Of a stretch of DNA of 64,000 bases, positions 1-8,669 are shown piece by piece (position 1 is the stretch's first letter; each line of letters starts with the position of its first letter). A program made the translations under genes and the position numbers. Location: the NCBI RefSeq assembly GCF_020873915.1, contig NZ_JAHWGP010000015.1:62001-126000 (forward strand). Reading direction: 5' to 3'. Below the pieces are notes generated by a model. The model saw only the letters and a program-made list of their open reading frames with translations. It was not told the DNA's origin and ran no database searches. This stretch comes from Streptomyces sp. DH5 (GTDB taxonomy: Bacteria > Actinomycetota > Actinomycetes > Streptomycetales > Streptomycetaceae).

Positions 1-1
1 G

Positions 2-1972
2 GCCCGGACGGCCGCCGTCGCGGACCTGCTCACCGCGGCGGCGGTACGCCAGGTGGACGGCCTCACCGGATCCGAGGACCTGGCCGACGCCCACGCCCTG
101 CTCGAACTGGCCCACCGCGCCGACCCGCTGGGCGGCATCCGGCTCACCGACGCCCTGGAGCGCCTGTCCGCGGACGGCTCCCCGATGATGCGCGGCGCCG
201 CCGGCGCCGTACGCGTCCTGCTCGGCCACGAGGACGCGCGGGTCTTCGGCGCCCGCGTGGCCTCCTGGGTCGACGGGGCGACAGGCCCCGACTCCCGCGC
301 CGCGCTCACCGCCCGGCTCGGCGGACTGCTGACCGCCGCGGGCCCGCTCCTGGAGACGGCGGAACCGGCGCTGGAACCCCTCCTCGCCCGGGTGACGGAG
401 CTGCCCGACCGGGCCTTCCTCGACCGGCTGCCCGCGCTGCGCGGCGGCTTCGACACGCTGAGCCCCGCTGCCCGCGACCGCCTCTTCGCCACCGTCGAAG
501 CGGGCCTCGGCACCCCGCACGTCGCCGACACCGACGGCGTCGACCCGGCGGCCCTCGCCGCCTGGACCGAGGCGGACTTCGCGGCCCGCGAGAGGCTGCG
601 CTCACTGCGCCTCCTGCCGCGTCCCGCCGCCGCGACCCCCGCCCCTGACGGCCGGCCGGACGGGTCCGGGACGGGTGAGAGGACACGGCCCGGGCCGGAC
701 GGCCCCGCACGGCGTGCCGCGGCCGGTACCGTGCGGCCCGGCCCGGACGCCCCGGCACCGGCCGGACGACCGGAACCCGCGGTGCGGTCCCGGCCCCGGT
801 CCGGTGCGCCGTCCCGGACGGGCGACACCACGGCCGAGGCCGTCGTGGAGCGGGGCGGGGCGCACCTCCTCGCCCCGGCCGACCGCTGGCGTCTCCTCCT
901 CGGCCGCCGCACCGACGCGCTGCCGCGGTCCGCCGCACCGCTGGCGACCGCGCTGGACGAGTTGTACGGCAGCGGACGCGGCGAAGGCAGCCGCGGGAGT
1001 CTCGCCGGTCCCGGACACGGCGGCGGACGCCAGGCGCCGTACCCCGGGGTACGCGAGTGGTCCGAGGAACTGGCCGCGCTGTTCGGGCCGGGCGTCCGCG
1101 AGGAGGTCCTGGCCGCGGCCGCCGCGTCCGGCCGCAGCGACGTCCTCACCGAACTGGACGCGGACGGGGTGCGCCCCTCGGTGGACCTGCTGCGCACCGT
1201 GCTGCGGCACGCGGGCGGCCTGCCCGAGGCCCGGCTGGCCGCACTGCGCCCGCTGGTCCGGAGCCTCGTCGAGGCGCTGACCCGGCAGCTGGCCACCCGT
1301 CTGCGCCCGGCCCTGCACGGCACCGCCCTGCCCCGTCCCAGCAGACGCCCCGGAGGGGGCTTGGACCTGCCCCGCACGCTGCGGGCCAACCTGGTGACCG
1401 CCCGCCGCGGCCCGGACGGAACGGTACGGGTGATCCCCGAGCGCCCGGTCTTCCGCACCAGGGCGCGGCGGGCCGCCGACTGGCGGCTGGTCCTGGTCAC
1501 CGACGTCTCGGGTTCCATGGAGGCGTCCACGGTGTGGGCGGCGCTGACCGCCTCCGTGCTGGCGGGGGTGCCGACGCTCTCCACCCACTTCCTGGCCTTC
1601 TCCACCGAGGTCATCGACCTCACCGGGCACGTGGACGACCCGCTGTCCCTGCTGCTGGAGGTCTCCGTCGGGGGCGGCACCCACATCGCCGCCGGACTGC
1701 GACACGCGCGCGAACTCGTCACCGTGCCCTCCCGCACCCTCGTCGTGGTGGTCAGCGACTTCGAGGAGGGCTATCCGCTCGGCGGTCTGCTCGCCGAGGT
1801 GCGCGCGCTGGTCTCGGCCGGCTGCCACGTCCTGGGCTGCGCGAGCCTCGACGACACCGGCAGACCCCGCTACTCCACGGGGGTCGCCGGCCAACTGGTC
1901 GCCGCGGGGATGCCCGTCGCCGCCCTCAGTCCGCTCGAACTCGCCCGCTGGGTAGGGGAGAAGATCACATGA
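2..1972 (+). CDS. VWA domain protein with DUF5682-like N-terminal part (5' partial)
   Basis: The reading frame is open from the window edge, so the true start lies upstream. The last ~230 residues form a von Willebrand A domain: the metal-ion site motif DVSGS sits near base 1500, followed by a GGGTHIAAGLRHA stretch and the VVVVSDFEEG strand, as in CoxE/YehP-like cytoplasmic VWA proteins that work with MoxR-type AAA ATPases. The first ~200 residues (LLELAHRADPLGG, MRGAAGAVRVLLG) resemble the C-terminal end of DUF5682 proteins, which normally are separate and lie just upstream of the VWA gene. A Pro/Ala/Arg-rich linker (about bases 620-840) joins the two. The stop overlaps the next start as ATGA, so the two are translationally coupled. 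The VWA call is firm; the DUF5682 assignment is from memory of the family. Confidence 0.85.
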   Translation, partial: ARTAAVADLLTAAAVRQVDGLTGSEDLADAHALLELAHRADPLGGIRLTDALERLSADGSPMMRGAAGAVRVLLGHEDARVFGARVASWVDGATGPDSRAALTARLGGLLTAAGPLLETAEPALEPLLARVTELPDRAFLDRLPALRGGFDTLSPAARDRLFATVEAGLGTPHVADTDGVDPAALAAWTEADFAARERLRSLRLLPRPAAATPAPDGRPDGSGTGERTRPGPDGPARRAAAGTVRPGPDAPAPAGRPEPAVRSRPRSGAPSRTGDTTAEAVVERGGAHLLAPADRWRLLLGRRTDALPRSAAPLATALDELYGSGRGEGSRGSLAGPGHGGGRQAPYPGVREWSEELAALFGPGVREEVLAAAAASGRSDVLTELDADGVRPSVDLLRTVLRHAGGLPEARLAALRPLVRSLVEALTRQLATRLRPALHGTALPRPSRRPGGGLDLPRTLRANLVTARRGPDGTVRVIPERPVFRTRARRAADWRLVLVTDVSGSMEASTVWAALTASVLAGVPTLSTHFLAFSTEVIDLTGHVDDPLSLLLEVSVGGGTHIAAGLRHARELVTVPSRTLVVVVSDFEEGYPLGGLLAEVRALVSAGCHVLGCASLDDTGRPRYSTGVAGQLVAAGMPVAALSPLELARWVGEKIT

Positions 1973-3738
1973 GCCCGGACCTGCCTCCGGTCGTCCCGTC
2001 CGTCACCGCCGAACTCGTCGCGGCGCTCCCGCCCCGGCTCCGCAAACGGCTGGACGCCGGCGTGACCAAGCTCCTGGCACGCCCCGCCACCCGGGACGGC
2101 GACACCGTGCGGATCGCCGTGGACGACGAGACCGATGTCGTCCTGCACGCGCCGGGCGGGGCGGTGACCGGCGCGGACGCGATCCGCTGCGGATGCCTGC
2201 TGGCCCCCGACTGCCTGCACCGCGCGGCGGCCGCCTCGGCGGCACCCGTCGCCGACGACACCCCCGTCCAGGGCCCCGCCGAAGACCCGGCCCCCGGCGA
2301 GGACACGGACACACCGCAGGAGACGGGAGAGACGGAGCCCGAGCGCGCCACGCCCGCACAGCACACCGCCGCCCGCGCGGTGTTCGACGCGGCCGCCGCC
2401 GTCCTGGAAGCCGGCGCCGACGGCGCGGGCGCCGTGCTCCAGGCGGAACTGCTGCACGCCGCGCACACCGCCCGACTCGCCGGCCTCCCGCGGGCCTCGG
2501 CGGCAGCGGTCTCCGTGGTGACCGCCGTCCGCGCGGCCCGCGCGGCCGACCCCGGGTACCGGCTCGGCGACCTCGCCGACTCCCTCACCGCCGTCCTCGA
2601 CGTCGCCCACCGCGTCCCGCACGCCACCGGCCCCGACCTGACCGGACTGCGCGGCACGGTCAGGCAGCCGTACCGCCCCGACGGGTCCCTGCGCCTGTAC
2701 GGGCTCTTCTCCGAACCCGTCCTCACCGCCACCGGCTACGCGGGCGCGGTCACCTGGACGGCCGACGCCGAAGGACGCCTCCACACGGTGTCCGACGTGA
2801 TGCCCGGCGGCCCCGCCCGGGCGACCGGCGCCGCCGACCGGGCCGTACGCATCGGGGACACCGCCCTGACCCACCGCGAACTGTCGCGCGCCGGGCTGGC
2901 CGTGTCCGGCGCCACCGTCTCCCCGACGGGCCGCCTCGGTGCGGGCGCGGGCGTACGGGCGGTCCGCGCCTCCGGCGCCGCATGGCACGACGAACCGCTG
3001 GACCGGCTGTGGGCCGTACCCGCCGCCGACCAGGTCACCAGGGCCCTGAACGGCGGTCAGGACCTGCTGTTCCTGGAGGTGACCTTCACCGGCACGGTGC
3101 GGGAGACGACGGGCGACTGTCTGCTCGCCGACTGCGCGGGCGTCCCCCTGCGGCTGGCCGCCGCCCACGACGACCCGGCACTGCCCTACCGCGACAACCT
3201 GCGGCTGCTCGCCGCCGCCGGGGGTGTCCGGCTGCGGATCGTCGCACGCCTGACACCGGGACCGCACGCACGCGCCCTGCTCCTCGCCGCCGCGCACCCC
3301 ACCGACCCCGCGGCCCGTGTGAACCTGGGCCTGGACCGGCTCCAGCACGCCGACCTGCCCCGGGGCGCGTCCGCGCCACCGGCCGGGGTCGCCGCCGGCG
3401 GCGGGGACGAGGCGCCGCTGCACCTGCTGCGCCGCCGAGTGCACCAGGCCGTGCCGGGAGGTCGCCGTGTGCTCGCCCTCGCGGGCAGCACAGCGGGCGA
3501 CGCCGCCCGCCTGCGCCGCCTCGGCCTCGCGACCGCGGCCGACCTCCTCGACGACCTCCACACCGCCGCCGCGGACCGCTCCCGCGACGTCTTCGGGCGT
3601 CTGGTCCCGGCCGACACGGGCCGCTTCGCCCGGTCCTGGCTCGCCGCGGCCGTCTACACCGAGGTGGTCGAGCGGGCACTGTGCGTCCACGCCTGGGGAG
3701 GCGCCACCGGCGAGGTGGCCGGGCGGGCCACGGCCTGA
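1969..3738 (+). CDS. SWIM zinc-finger family protein
   Basis: A 589-residue protein starting at the ATG of the ATGA overlap with the VWA gene. Residues 65-75 carry the SWIM signature CGCLLAPDCLH (C-x-C-x5-C-x-H), a zinc-binding fold linked to nucleic-acid or protein binding. An acidic, Ala/Pro-rich linker follows (about residues 85-130), then a long, mostly alpha/beta region with no motif I can name. In actinomycetes SWIM proteins commonly sit beside AAA-ATPase, DUF5682 and VWA genes, as here, so a shared role in a MoxR/VWA-type chaperone or remodelling system is likely but unproven. It ends 10 bases before the convergent AraC gene. Confidence 0.85.
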   Translation: MSPDLPPVVPSVTAELVAALPPRLRKRLDAGVTKLLARPATRDGDTVRIAVDDETDVVLHAPGGAVTGADAIRCGCLLAPDCLHRAAAASAAPVADDTPVQGPAEDPAPGEDTDTPQETGETEPERATPAQHTAARAVFDAAAAVLEAGADGAGAVLQAELLHAAHTARLAGLPRASAAAVSVVTAVRAARAADPGYRLGDLADSLTAVLDVAHRVPHATGPDLTGLRGTVRQPYRPDGSLRLYGLFSEPVLTATGYAGAVTWTADAEGRLHTVSDVMPGGPARATGAADRAVRIGDTALTHRELSRAGLAVSGATVSPTGRLGAGAGVRAVRASGAAWHDEPLDRLWAVPAADQVTRALNGGQDLLFLEVTFTGTVRETTGDCLLADCAGVPLRLAAAHDDPALPYRDNLRLLAAAGGVRLRIVARLTPGPHARALLLAAAHPTDPAARVNLGLDRLQHADLPRGASAPPAGVAAGGGDEAPLHLLRRRVHQAVPGGRRVLALAGSTAGDAARLRRLGLATAADLLDDLHTAAADRSRDVFGRLVPADTGRFARSWLAAAVYTEVVERALCVHAWGGATGEVAGRATA

Positions 3739-3748
3739 ACGACCGGAC

Positions 3749-4615
3749 CTACCGCTCCTCCCGCTCCACGGGGAGCCACAGCTCGGCATCGGCCTCGGTG
3801 CGGTCCGGCGACATACGGGTGCGCAGGATCTCCGGTCCGGGCCGGCCGCGGTACGGGTTGGACGGGAACCACTCGGTGAACACGTCCCGCCACAGGTGCT
3901 GGATGGCGTCCGGCACCGGCCCGGAGGCCGTGAACACCGCCCAGGTGCCGGCCGGCACGGGCAGTACGGCCGAGCCCTCGGGTGCCGGCGCCGAGGTGAT
4001 CACTCCGTGGTAGTAGTCGAGTTCGGTGCCCTCGGCCCGGCTCGGGTCCAGGTCGTCGCAGACGGCGACGAGCCCCCGGGGCTCCTGGTCCGACAGTTCC
4101 TCCAGCTCTTCCAGGGCCTGCCGTCCGATGCCGCGGACGAAGTCGATGATCGCCCGGTTCGGCCCCAGGTGCACGAGGGGCACCCGGGCCCTCGGTCCGA
4201 CCACGGTGAAGGCCGGCCTGTCCACTACGCGGTACCGCATGCTGTCGCTCCCTTCGACGGTGAGGCGGAAGGTCAGCCGGGCCTGGGACACGAGCGCGGT
4301 GCCGGTGCGCCGGGCCTCGCCCGGACCCACGCCGTGCATGGCGCGGAACGCCCGCGCGAACGCCTCGCCCGAGCCGTAGCCGTACCGCACCGCGATCTCC
4401 AGCAGCGTGCCGCGTCCGGCGAGCACTTCGGCACCCGCGACGGTCAGCCGTCTGCGCCGCACGTACTCCGACAGCGGCATCCCCGCGAGCGCGGAGAACA
4501 TCCGGCGCAGGTGGTACTCCGACGTCGCCGCCACGCGGGCCAGTTCGGCCACATCGACGGTCTGGTCGAGACGGCGCTCGATGTGCTCCATCGTCTGGTT
4601 GAGCCGCTCCAGCAC
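3749..4615 (-). CDS. AraC-family regulator with GyrI-like effector domain
   Basis: 288 residues from a GTG start preceded by GGAAGGGG. Residues 1-105 are two helix-turn-helix motifs of the AraC type (VDVAELARVAATSEYHLRRM, then LLEIAVRYGYGSGEAFARAF). Residues 125-288 are a GyrI-like/BacT-type small-molecule-binding domain (MRYRVVDRPAFTVVG at its start, AELWLPVE at its end). This is the Rob/SoxS-with-GyrI architecture: a one-component sensor in which the C-terminal domain binds a hydrophobic or cationic compound. The next gene upstream on the same strand is the remnant of an ABC-F ATPase, so it may once have controlled a resistance gene, but that is inference. Confidence 0.9.
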   Translation of the reverse strand: MLERLNQTMEHIERRLDQTVDVAELARVAATSEYHLRRMFSALAGMPLSEYVRRRRLTVAGAEVLAGRGTLLEIAVRYGYGSGEAFARAFRAMHGVGPGEARRTGTALVSQARLTFRLTVEGSDSMRYRVVDRPAFTVVGPRARVPLVHLGPNRAIIDFVRGIGRQALEELEELSDQEPRGLVAVCDDLDPSRAEGTELDYYHGVITSAPAPEGSAVLPVPAGTWAVFTASGPVPDAIQHLWRDVFTEWFPSNPYRGRPGPEILRTRMSPDRTEADAELWLPVEREER

Positions 4616-4778
4616 GCCCGGTCCCCTTCCTCTTTCGTGATCACCACGCTAGGCGGACCGGACACCGCCGCACCCGACATCCTGTGCCCGGTCGGGTCGG
4701 GTCCGCGCGACCGCCGTCCCCGCGAGCCGGACGATCCGGTTCTCGCCGCTGGTGTCCCCGGGGGAGGCGCGCCGGTCC

Positions 4779-5118
4779 CGGGGTTCGGACGGGCCGTGGA
4801 CGACCCCTCCTGCTCCAGCCGCAGCAACGGCCATGTGACGAGGCCGCGCAGCAGTTGCCGGTCGTGCGTCGCGACGACCACGGCGGCGCGCGTGCCGAGG
4901 ATCGCGTCGGTCAGTTCGTCGACCAGCCGCGACGACAGGTGGTTCGTCGGCCCGTCGAGCAGGATCAGCGTGGGCCGCCCGGACAGTGCCAGGGCCAGGT
5001 CGAGGCGCCGCCGCTGTCCCTGCGACATCCGCCCCACCGGCAAGGGCGCGCTCGCTTCACCGGTATGACGGGCGCCTGCGGCACGGGCGGCCCCGGGGAT
5101 CAGCACAATGACGCCCAT
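4779..5118 (-). pseudogene. ABC-F ATPase remnant (C-terminal nucleotide-binding piece)
   Basis: About 110 codons match the end of an ABC-F protein: signature MSQGQRRRLDLALAL, Walker B LILLDGPTNHLS and H-loop VVVATHDRQLL. Everything N-terminal to the signature (Walker A, the first ABC domain) is missing, because the upstream sequence is taken by the divergent DUF2809 gene. In Walker B the catalytic glutamate of the family motif LLDEPTNHL is Gly (codon GGG in place of GAG), which would abolish hydrolysis. The frame then runs on past the homology into Pro/Gly/Arg-rich sequence. ABC-F proteins often give ribosome-protection antibiotic resistance; this copy cannot. Confidence 0.8.
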
Positions 5119-5566
5119 GACCTCCTCTCCCCTCATCCCCGACCACATCCCCGACCGCCCGGGACGCAGGCGCCTCGCGGCGGCTGTGACCGCGCTGGTG
5201 GTCATCGGCGCGGGACTGGGCCTGCGGGCCCTGGCGTCGGGGGACGTGGCGAAGTACGGCGGAGACGCCCTGTACACCGTCCTGATGCTCGCCCTCGTCG
5301 TCCTGGTGGCGCCCCGGACGACGCCGGCGGGCGCGGCCGGAGCGGCGCTGGCCGTCAGCTGGGGAGTGGAGTTGCTGCAACTCACCCCCGTGCCCGCGGA
5401 ACTCGCACAGCACAGCACCCTCGCTCGTCTGGTCCTCGGCTCCACCTTCAACGCACCCGACCTGTTCTGGTACGCGGCCGGCGCGGCCGCGGGCTGGCTC
5501 GCCATGAAGGGCGGTACGGAGCTGCGCCGCACCCCGCGCCTTGCCGAACCTATCGAATCTCGATAG
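5117..5566 (+). CDS. DUF2809-family small membrane protein
   Basis: About 149 residues, with three or four hydrophobic segments (LAAAVTALVVIGAGLGLRAL, ALYTVLMLALVVLVA, AALAVSWGVELLQL, DLFWYAAGAAAGWLA). The WGVELLQL/FNAPDLFWYA core fits DUF2809, a family of small membrane proteins of unknown function. An alternative ATG lies at 5108, nine bases upstream in frame; I chose the second because family members start close to the first membrane segment. The stop codon TAG lies inside a 17-bp inverted repeat that probably serves the next gene. Confidence 0.7.
   Translation: MTSSPLIPDHIPDRPGRRRLAAAVTALVVIGAGLGLRALASGDVAKYGGDALYTVLMLALVVLVAPRTTPAGAAGAALAVSWGVELLQLTPVPAELAQHSTLARLVLGSTFNAPDLFWYAAGAAAGWLAMKGGTELRRTPRLAEPIESR
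5550..5566. promoter_or_regulatory. Inverted repeat, candidate operator for the flavin enzyme gene
   Basis: CTATCGA-ATC-TCGATAG: two perfect 7-bp arms with a 3-bp spacer. A looser copy (CATCGCGTTTCGATC) follows about 10 bp later. The site lies ~125 bp before the flavin-enzyme ATG at 5691 and overlaps the stop codon of the DUF2809 gene. Short-spaced A/T-containing palindromes of this kind in a GC-rich genome are typical repressor sites (TetR or similar); the cognate protein is not evident. Confidence 0.5.
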
Positions 5567-5690
5567 ATTTCCATCGCGTTTCGATCGGTACGTCGCCTCC
5601 TTGGTGAGCGTCCGAGCCGACCGGTGCCACGACGCGCCGCAGACGGCGCGCCCTCGTCGACCCGTGACCGACCCCGCAGGGAGCACAGTC

Positions 5691-6875
5691 ATGCCCGCAG
5701 CAGCCCGCACCCCCCACCGCCCCGCCCGCACGGCAGAGGCCGACGTCCTGGTGGTCGGGGCCGGGCTGGCCGGCCTGCACGTCGCCACCGTCCTCGCCTC
5801 CCAGGGTCACGACGTGCTCCTCGTCGACCGGCGGACCACCCTGACCGGAACGATCCGCACCACGGGCATCTTCGTGCGCAAGACACTCGACGACTTCCCG
5901 CTGCCCGGCGAACACCTCGGGCCGCCCATCCGGCGAGTCCTGCTCTACCCCCCGGACATGCGACGCCCCGTCAGCCTGGTCAGTGACCGCGACGAGTACC
6001 GGGTGGGCGACATGGCACGGCTGTACGAAGCGGGGGCCGAGGCCGCGGTCGACGCCGGTGTCCGGCTGGCGTTGAGCACGCGGTACGCCGGCCGGCACGG
6101 CGACGCCTTCCGGCTGATCGGCCGTGACGGCCCCACCGAGGTCCGGGCCCGGTTCGTCGTCGGGGCCGACGGAGCGCGCTCGACCGTCGCCCGCGACCTC
6201 GGCCTCGACCGCAACCGCCATCTGCTGGTCGGAGCCGAAGAGGTCTTCGAGGTCCGTCCGAACGGCGAACCGCCCACCTTCCACTGCGTCCTCGACCCCG
6301 CCCTCGCCCCCGGGTACCTCGCCTGGGTGGTGCACGACGGGCAGCACGCCCACGTCGGTACCGCCGGCTACGCCCACCGGTTCCCCGAAGGGGTGCGCCG
6401 GGCCGTGGCACGCTTCAGCGCCTCGGCACCCGGGCTGGCCGGAGCGGACCGTCCCGAGCTGGTCGAGCGACGCGGAGGCCCCATACCCGTCGGCGGTGTG
6501 CTGCGCCGCATCAGCTGCGCCGAAGGTCTCCTCGTGGGGGACGCGGCGGGCGCGGTCTCCCCGCTCACCGCCGGCGGCCTGGACCCCTGCCTGCGCCTGT
6601 CGGAACTGGCCGCCCGCGTCCTCGACGACGCGCTGACCGCCGGGAAACCGGGCGAGCTGGCCCACTACGACGGGGCCGGCCTGCGCGCCGCCTTCCGAGG
6701 GCGGCTGTCGCTGCGCAGAGGGCTGTCACACATCCGGACGCCGGCCGCGACGAACGCCGCGTTCACTCTGCTGCGCACACCGATGGGCCGGGCCGCGGCT
6801 TCCCGCGTCCTCTTCGGTGACCGCTCCTTCCCCGGCCGGCCCGCCGCCCCCCGCGTCCCCGTCGCGCACCGGTGA
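5691..6875 (+). CDS. FAD-dependent oxidoreductase, geranylgeranyl-reductase/monooxygenase type
   Basis: 394 residues from the ATG with AGGGAG ten bases upstream. Residues 18-45 hold the Rossmann FAD motif VVGAGLAGLHVATVLASQGH followed by DR; residues ~160-175 carry VVGADGARSTVARDLGL (the DG motif of the class A flavin monooxygenase/GGR superfamily); a GD motif LLVGDAAGAVSPLTAGGL follows at ~280. The C-terminal SLRRGLSHIRTP region fits geranylgeranyl reductase-like proteins, which saturate prenyl double bonds, but the substrate cannot be read from sequence. No membrane segment. The stop overlaps GTGA with a possible upstream start of the next small gene. Confidence 0.8.
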   Translation: MPAAARTPHRPARTAEADVLVVGAGLAGLHVATVLASQGHDVLLVDRRTTLTGTIRTTGIFVRKTLDDFPLPGEHLGPPIRRVLLYPPDMRRPVSLVSDRDEYRVGDMARLYEAGAEAAVDAGVRLALSTRYAGRHGDAFRLIGRDGPTEVRARFVVGADGARSTVARDLGLDRNRHLLVGAEEVFEVRPNGEPPTFHCVLDPALAPGYLAWVVHDGQHAHVGTAGYAHRFPEGVRRAVARFSASAPGLAGADRPELVERRGGPIPVGGVLRRISCAEGLLVGDAAGAVSPLTAGGLDPCLRLSELAARVLDDALTAGKPGELAHYDGAGLRAAFRGRLSLRRGLSHIRTPAATNAAFTLLRTPMGRAAASRVLFGDRSFPGRPAAPRVPVAHR

Positions 6876-6934
6876 CAGCGAGGACACGGACCGCCCCGCA
6901 TGCGCGTCCACGGCACCCCGTGCACGCTGGTGGC

Positions 6935-7150
6935 ATGGCGAGCGACCAGCCCATCGTGATCTACCCGCCGGGCGACGACGGCGGCCGGCGCGTCCGCGCG
7001 GGGGTACGGTTCCTGGGGATGGCGTACGGGCTGCTGGACGTCGTGGAGTTCCTGCGCCTGGCCGGGCTGGAGGACGTCGACGACACCTGGATGCGGCAGT
7101 CCGCGCTGGTCGAGTGGCGCGGCGGGGGCCCGGACACCTGGAGCGGGTGA
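6935..7150 (+). CDS. Small conserved actinomycete protein, function unknown
   Basis: 71 residues, starting MASDQPIVIYPP and ending WRGGGPDTW. I recall a family of ~70-residue Streptomyces proteins with the same opening (I-x-YPP, GGRRVR) and closing (EWRGGGPxxW) motifs and no known function. The ATG has no Shine-Dalgarno sequence. An in-frame GTG at 6872 overlaps the previous stop and would add 21 Pro/Arg-rich residues, but family members begin close to the chosen ATG. Confidence 0.7.
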   Translation: MASDQPIVIYPPGDDGGRRVRAGVRFLGMAYGLLDVVEFLRLAGLEDVDDTWMRQSALVEWRGGGPDTWSG

Positions 7151-7238
7151 CCTGACTGTCGGTGCCGTCCGGCAGGGTGTTCACCCACCGTGCCCGGCCT
7201 GACACCCCTTCCGGCACACATGTGTACCGTCCACCGGT

Positions 7239-8291
7239 ATGGACCAGCACCCCCGCCCCCGCGCCCGCGACCTCGGCATCGTCATCGGGCGCACGCCCGC
7301 CGGCCCGCTCGACGCGATCACGGACGTACCGGGCGTCCGGGTCGGCCACACCACGGTCCGCCGGGACGCCGACGTGCACAGCGGAGTCACCGCCGTGGTG
7401 CCGGACGCGGTGGGCCCCGGCACGCCGCTGCCTGCTGGGGTGTTCACGGGCAACGGCTACGGCAAACTCATCGGGACGACCCAGCTGACCGAACTCGGCA
7501 CGCTGGAGACTCCGGTGCTGCTCACCTCGACCCTCTCGGCGTTCCGTGTCGCCGACGCCCTCGTCGGCTGGATGCTCCGGCGCCCCGGCTGCGAAGAAAC
7601 ACAGAGCCTCAACCCGGTCGTGGGGGAGTGCAACGACGGCTTCCTGTCCGACATCCGCTCCCGGCCCGTCCTCGAGGAGCACGTCCGGGCCGCCCTCGAC
7701 GGAGCGTCCGGCGGACCGGTGGCCGAGGGCTGCGTCGGCGCGGGCACCGGCACCGTCGCCCTGGGGTTCAAGGCCGGCATCGGCACGGCCTCGCGCACCC
7801 CGGACGTGGGGGACCGGCGCTTCACCGTCGGTGTCCTGGTGCAGGCGAACTTCGGCGGCACCCTGCGCGTACTCGGCCGCACCCTCACCCCCCGCTCCCT
7901 CGGGCTCGGACCGGACGTCGCGGCACCGGTCGCGGAGACGGGCTCCTGCATGATCGTGGTGGCCACGGACGCCCCGCTCGACGCCCGGCAGCTCACCCGG
8001 GTCGCCCGGCGGGCGGTGTTCGCCCTCGCACGCACCGGCGCCGCCTACAGCCACGGCAGCGGCGACTACGCCGTGGCCTTCGGTACACGCCCAAACCCCC
8101 GTGCGCCCGTCGCCGACACCGAACTGGGCGCGCTCTTCGAAGCGGTCCTCGACGGGGTGGAGGAAGCGGTGCTCAACAGCCTGCTGGCCGCGACGACGAC
8201 CACGGGCGTGCACGGCCGGACCGTGCCCGCTCTCCCGGCGGACCTGTTGCTCGACGTCCTCGCCGCCCCCACGGCCGGGAGCCCGGGGTGA
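7239..8291 (+). CDS. P1-family peptidase (DmpA/beta-peptidyl aminopeptidase type)
   Basis: 350 residues. The fold is the N-terminal-nucleophile DmpA/BapA type: ITDVPGVRVGHTTV at the start, GAGTGTVALGFKAGIGTASR in the middle, and the self-cleavage site ETGSCMIVVATDAPLDARQL, where cleavage between Gly235 and Ser236 should free Ser236 as the catalytic nucleophile. The closing YSHGSGDYAVAFGT segment is also conserved. The family hydrolyses N-terminal residues from peptides, D-amino-acid amides or beta-peptides; the substrate here is unknown. No signal peptide. The ATG lacks a ribosome-binding site and follows TGTACCGT closely, suggesting a leaderless transcript. Confidence 0.9.
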   Translation: MDQHPRPRARDLGIVIGRTPAGPLDAITDVPGVRVGHTTVRRDADVHSGVTAVVPDAVGPGTPLPAGVFTGNGYGKLIGTTQLTELGTLETPVLLTSTLSAFRVADALVGWMLRRPGCEETQSLNPVVGECNDGFLSDIRSRPVLEEHVRAALDGASGGPVAEGCVGAGTGTVALGFKAGIGTASRTPDVGDRRFTVGVLVQANFGGTLRVLGRTLTPRSLGLGPDVAAPVAETGSCMIVVATDAPLDARQLTRVARRAVFALARTGAAYSHGSGDYAVAFGTRPNPRAPVADTELGALFEAVLDGVEEAVLNSLLAATTTTGVHGRTVPALPADLLLDVLAAPTAGSPG

Positions 8292-8669
8292 CACGGTTCC
8301 GCGCGTCGGGAACCGGCCGTGGCCGCTCGGTCCCGTCGTCCCCGGGCCATCACGATGCCGGGCCCGAGTTCGGCAGCTCCGGCGAGTCCAGGTGCGCCAG
8401 GGACTCCGCCGGCCTCGCACGGGTGCTCCGGTGCGGACAGCTCCTCGCCGTACCGGCCGCCCCCGCCGTCCGGGGAACGTGAGCCGGTCGTGCCCGGGCC
8501 TCCTGGCGTGCGGCTGCGCGGTGCGCCGAGCACGCTCCCTCCCGGAGCGCCGCCTCCCACGGCCGGCGCGCCACCGTCCCGGGGCCGGGCCGCTCTCACC
8601 GTCTCATGGGCCGTGGACGGCCGCGCGGGGCGACGGCCGGGCGCGTCGTGGCGCCGCTACTGTCGACCC
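8292..8669. other. Intergenic, no gene seen
   Basis: About 380 bp between the P1 peptidase and OsmC. Both strands have open frames because of the GC content, but they are Pro/Arg/Gly-rich without recognisable motifs. The only feature I would note is TACTGT ending ~8 bp before the OsmC ATG, a plausible -10 box of a leaderless promoter. Confidence 0.6.

Noticed and set aside
306-938. Long open frames on the strand opposite to real genes, here and at many other places
   Set aside because: They are Arg/Pro/Gly-rich mirrors caused by very high GC and third-position bias, without motifs or ribosome-binding sites.
1057-1968. An upstream extension of the SWIM gene frame into the VWA gene
   Set aside because: The extension is Arg/Pro/Gly-rich shadow sequence; the ATGA overlap at 1969 gives the natural start.
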